Assembly: GCA_019744815.1 (NCBI GenBank) | Contig: JAIEUA010000004.1 | Span: 1-64,000 of the forward strand | Origin: Phycisphaerales bacterium | GTDB lineage: Bacteria > Planctomycetota > Phycisphaerae > Phycisphaerales > UBA1924 | Direction: 5' to 3' | Length of the DNA: 64,000 bases | Notes under the pieces: model-generated | What the model was told of the DNA's origin: nothing | Database searches by the model: none | What the model saw: the letters and a program-made list of their open reading frames with translations, nothing else | In this document: piece by piece, positions 61,801 to 64,000 of the stretch | Layout: each line of letters starts with the position of its first letter | Numbering within the stretch: position 1 is the stretch's first letter | Position numbers and translations under genes: made by a program

Positions 61801-64000
61801 GATGTAGCCGATGCGATCGACGGGTTCATCGACGCCGTTGTTGGCCTTGGGGAGGCCCATCCAGGTCGGATAGCCCGGGACCGCGTCCTCGAGTCTCCAG
61901 ATGTTGCGGTCGGTGGGCTGCGGCACCGGAGCGTTGGCCGGAACCTCTCCGGTGGTGTACGTCGGGCGGGAGTAGTTCCAAACTTCCTGTTCCTGCAGGC
62001 GGCGCTGGCTGTCGTAGAAGTAGCGGATGGCGACGCCGCGCTTGTCGACGCGCTCGGCGATCAGTCCGTCGGCGTAGTAGCGATACGCGAAGTCGGGGCG
62101 GGCGAACTGGAAATCCTGGATGCTCTGGATGTAGTCCTTGAGCTGCTCGGCGACGGGGTTGGCGGGGACGGTGTCGACGGTGTAGCCGTCGAGAGGGGTG
62201 AGGTCTGGATTGCAGGACATCATCGCGCCGACCAGAGCGTTCGAGTTCGAGATGTACTCAAAGCCGTCGACCTGAATGTCGAACGTGCCCTGGTTCACGT
62301 CAGGGATATGGCCGCGGCCATCGCGATCGTGGTCGACGCTCACGCGCTTGACCCGGACCACCTGGGCTCCGTATGCCACGCCCTGGAACTGGCGCGTCTG
62401 CTCGTTGTTCGCGGTCCGAACCGTCGAGGTAGAGATCGGCCGCCCGAGCCAGTAGGCGTGCCGCGTGTGAGTGCTTTGGGCCGGGTCCGGGTCCGCGGCG
62501 TTTGCGACCTCGCGGATGAGCTGGCCTTTGGTGTCATAACTGAAGGTGCTCAGCTTGCCGTCGGGCGCCCGCGTCGCGATCTTCAGACCCGAGGTGTCGT
62601 AGGCGTGATAGGTCCAACGTCCCGGCGCGTTGCTCACGGCGGACAGAATCGAGACCGTCGGCGGATTGGCCGTGAGATCCACGCTCATCCGCGGAGCTTG
62701 ATTGGGGTTGGACGAGTGAACAACGGCGTCGAGAGCGCTGAACGTCTGCGTTCCGAACGCGGCCGCGTCGTCTCCCCACTCCCGCACCGTCAGCACCCGC
62801 TTGGCATGGTCGTACCACGTCTGGGTGCGGGTCAGTGCGGCGTTGGCGGAGCTGAGCGCTTGAGCACCGGAAACAGCGAGGTCCGCCGCCGAGGTCGGTG
62901 CCGCGAGACGCTCCCAACGATCCGTCAGGACGATGTTGCCTTCGGAATCAAAGCGGTAGTCGGTCCGGGTGAGCTCGAAGTCGAACCGGGTTGTGTTGGA
63001 GACGGTGCGAGGACACACCGTCACCTCCCGAATCTGCCGTCCCATGTTATCGAGCACGGTGATCTGAATCGGTGATTCGGGGCGTTCGGCGAAGGTCTGC
63101 TTGCCACCCACGCCGTAGAAGAACCGCTCGGTGTGGAACTGGGGCGAGCCTGCGTACGCGTAGCCGGGACCCGGCGTGCGATAGGTGAGCCTCTCTTTCA
63201 CCGTGCCGTCGGAGAAGTAGCGGGTCTCGGTGAGAGACGTCGGTGCGATCGGGGCGGCCAGGAGAGCCGCGACGCTGGGCGCGGCCGCGAACGGCGGGGC
63301 AACAGACGGGTCGAATGACGGGGGAGGCGCGGCTCCTGTATAGGTGGCTTCCAGTACGGGTCGATCAGCGTGATCCAGGAACGTGACGCGAGAGCTCACG
63401 AAGGGGCGATTGCCGGAAGGCTTCGGTCCGCGCACGTCGACGCGCACAGGTCGCATCCGCCAGTCGTAATGCGTGTGGGTGAGTTCTCCGTGTCCATCGC
63501 CTGCGGGGGCGTGACCGAAGGCCGCGAGCTGCTCCGTATCCCAGGGCGGGTTCTCGACGTACGTCCACTTGCGTATCGGCTGCAGGGCGTTCGTCGGGTC
63601 CGAGCCGTACTCGACGCGCTCACGGAGCAGCATGTCAAAGCCTTCGACGCCGGTTTCGGTTGGGTCGGGGCTTTGATTCGTCGGCCACTGGCTGTTCCAG
63701 TCGATGCTGGCGTTGGTCGCGTTCGTTCCTATGTAGGTCCGAACAAGCTGACCGCGGGCGTTGCGGATGCGGCGTGTGAGCGTGCCGTCCCATTCGGTCG
63801 TGGTCACGCGGTCGCCGTCGTCTCGAACATCGGCGGAGCTGGCCGCAAGACCCGTCGCGGTGCGTTCGAGAGACTTGGCGGCCACCGGACGCCCCGCGGA
63901 GTCGTAGGACATCCTCGTCTGAGCGAGCGGCTCGAGGTCGGGCAGGCTCTCGAGCGATTTCTCTGTCAACTCGACCGTGCTGAGCACTCGAGCCTGGTCC
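58822..64000 (-). CDS. RHS repeat protein with C-terminal AHH-type nuclease toxin (partial)
   Basis: At least 1725 codons; the frame is open to the window end, so the start is missing. YD/RHS repeats run through most of it (TRYFSDGTVKERLTY; AYSYDSRGNLERVKAGT; QYDAWNRLIQVNDASA). A Gly-rich linker (G9AG5-like) is near 60150. The RHS core ends with YSPGLGRWLQQDPNDSG. Beyond is the variable tail: a hydrophobic segment (VGVGVGIGVGLLVPGPSDF), then NHHIMTNKNSKAGLRW and LPGHKGRHPDSYH, the HxxP/HH arrangement of AHH (HNH-like) nucleases. The cage delivers the toxin; the immunity gene follows with a 4-bp overlap. Confidence 0.9.
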   Translation of the reverse strand, partial: DQARVLSTVELTEKSLESLPDLEPLAQTRMSYDSAGRPVAAKSLERTATGLAASSADVRDDGDRVTTTEWDGTLTRRIRNARGQLVRTYIGTNATNASIDWNSQWPTNQSPDPTETGVEGFDMLLRERVEYGSDPTNALQPIRKWTYVENPPWDTEQLAAFGHAPAGDGHGELTHTHYDWRMRPVRVDVRGPKPSGNRPFVSSRVTFLDHADRPVLEATYTGAAPPPSFDPSVAPPFAAAPSVAALLAAPIAPTSLTETRYFSDGTVKERLTYRTPGPGYAYAGSPQFHTERFFYGVGGKQTFAERPESPIQITVLDNMGRQIREVTVCPRTVSNTTRFDFELTRTDYRFDSEGNIVLTDRWERLAAPTSAADLAVSGAQALSSANAALTRTQTWYDHAKRVLTVREWGDDAAAFGTQTFSALDAVVHSSNPNQAPRMSVDLTANPPTVSILSAVSNAPGRWTYHAYDTSGLKIATRAPDGKLSTFSYDTKGQLIREVANAADPDPAQSTHTRHAYWLGRPISTSTVRTANNEQTRQFQGVAYGAQVVRVKRVSVDHDRDGRGHIPDVNQGTFDIQVDGFEYISNSNALVGAMMSCNPDLTPLDGYTVDTVPANPVAEQLKDYIQSIQDFQFARPDFAYRYYADGLIAERVDKRGVAIRYFYDSQRRLQEQEVWNYSRPTYTTGEVPANAPVPQPTDRNIWRLEDAVPGYPTWMGLPKANNGVDEPVDRIGYIAYSYDSRGNLERVKAGTTRAAVGANPPAIVAETKYVYDDRNNLIKEIQSHGGSADIAGVPFIEYARQYTTGSSSASSFVAGRDRLISMTYPGQAGYTGPRTVTFDYGNVAGLDSLIDRPSLYRMGASRVASFTYTGSGRRVSTALGGTAASPWVTQTFDTNPAATGLEGLDAMGRVRDLHFRTVPVAPASPSTLWRGQYGYDINGNRLFERLTQRAPSQATVGAMPGVGGDNTRSRRFFYDDMDRLKSAESGALSADNLTIGASAAYPGLGAGALPTGRRRESWGLDKLGNWSANNLDHEYKYNVCGIFLPTGTIQGYGPGDKTLLPPPPPGPGGLTIPRPAGHRVEIVDSADAAANVSYKAHLTADFDPAAGHEQQRALNAVRWMYERSATGEDVWTRCITDANGNLVFDGKQFYQYDAWNRLIQVNDASAMRWWAFHDQGVKMGTPYLPNMAQLPTFCESPVIGWMLKHFNYDGVGRLYRTSSRLDPSLLAEGYAFAGGGVANRSERIFYDGTRRIQEVVTDPVVVTNSNGDVATMVEENEQRGGGGGGGGGAGGGGGQQSGPQMTVSFLRATYIWGPGDSPTSGVDELLVQIDPSFTTGSVGSVPDMGGKPWYAIGDAQGDLVALLHNASATSTAEVAAQWTYSPYGEVLTYERFHPHPVVVFGHKSLVIDRLDAPALSWDTGTSSLSDTQRLIPGATLLAYARNRTYSPGLGRWLQQDPNDSGSPVSGRHLLHAAKIDEYFVSVSLIGRTTDGLSLAASYRSNPIMVSDSLGLFGLPAVGVGVGIGVGLLVPGPSDFITGMLESLTTEYAARQEWDVEWAMDWRMSDDSHSRMDSTWVGMALGWGIYNSFEIGFGEYTTNPIDWFASSAGASDVPLPAQNHHIMTNKNSKAGLRWTEKYKLLFKDHGIKGNPFEWEENKVKLPGHKGRHPDSYHMDVYKDVRADLESVQDPKLKEKALRDSLDRWKTKLLKDGAAAHGLDRPARKPRR

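Noticed and set aside
1..64000. tRNA or rRNA genes
   Set aside because: No T-loop/anticodon arrangement or rRNA-like sequence was noticed on either strand; a covariance scan could not be run.

Overview
The window is high-G+C bacterial DNA, most likely from a planctomycete of the class Phycisphaerae. The reasons are: a secreted protein ending in a PEP-CTERM-like anchor of the PTPG...ARRKR form; repeated dockerin-like tails (DFNDDGFVDDTDFVIF type); a type IV pilin-like prepilin; two membrane proteins with a CxxCGYxL...CPEC zinc ribbon; and collagen-like/S74 and RHS giant surface proteins. Taxonomy is inferred from gene style only; no rRNA or tRNA gene was found.

Layout. (1) 1-9366 is an accessory segment: the end of a fibronectin-III-like protein, a possible defence cassette (DUF2130 nuclease-like protein, DUF3696/OLD-like ATPase, unknown partner), a Fic AMP-transferase with two perfect operators in front of it, a helix-turn-helix/coiled-coil protein and a DDE transposase. 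(2) 9367-10173 has no gene but carries a 103-bp repeat. (3) 10174-42530 is a metal (copper/silver type) resistance island, almost wholly on the minus strand: P1B ATPase, CopZ, CsoR, multicopper oxidase, two TolC-type lipoproteins, CusB/CusA, heavy-metal-binding and Met-rich periplasmic proteins, three paralogous Cys-rich lipoproteins, a redox chain (flavin/2Fe-2S reductase, membrane b-type-like protein, heptaheme cytochrome c), an Rrf2 regulator, a SpoIIE-type phosphatase, an HD-GYP protein and a heme oxygenase. (4) 42547-43311 again has no gene and carries the second copy of the 103-bp repeat, in the same orientation, so the island is bracketed by direct repeats. (5) 43312-50926 is ordinary chromosome: PEP-CTERM-like protein, vanadium haloperoxidase, prepilin, zinc-ribbon membrane proteins, leucyl aminopeptidase and HIT hydrolase. 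(6) 51376-64000 holds large surface proteins and a polymorphic toxin locus: a collagen-like protein with an internal stop, a dockerin-like protein, a glycosyltransferase, a degenerate RHS remnant, two immunity-like genes separated by a G19 tract, and an RHS protein with an AHH-type nuclease C-terminus running off the window end.

How it fits together. Cytoplasmic copper would be bound by CopZ and pumped out by the P-type ATPase, oxidised by the multicopper oxidase and expelled by the CusA/CusB/TolC system. Two copies of a TACT-N7-AGTA operator, in front of copZ and of a His-rich protein 27 kb away, suggest one CsoR regulon across the island.

The least explained signals are three arrays of 21-bp units built on the dyad GGACG NN CGTCC (15144-15374, 34234-34422, 35599-35766), and the 103-bp flanking repeat, whose two copies can form the same hairpin with one compensatory base-pair change.
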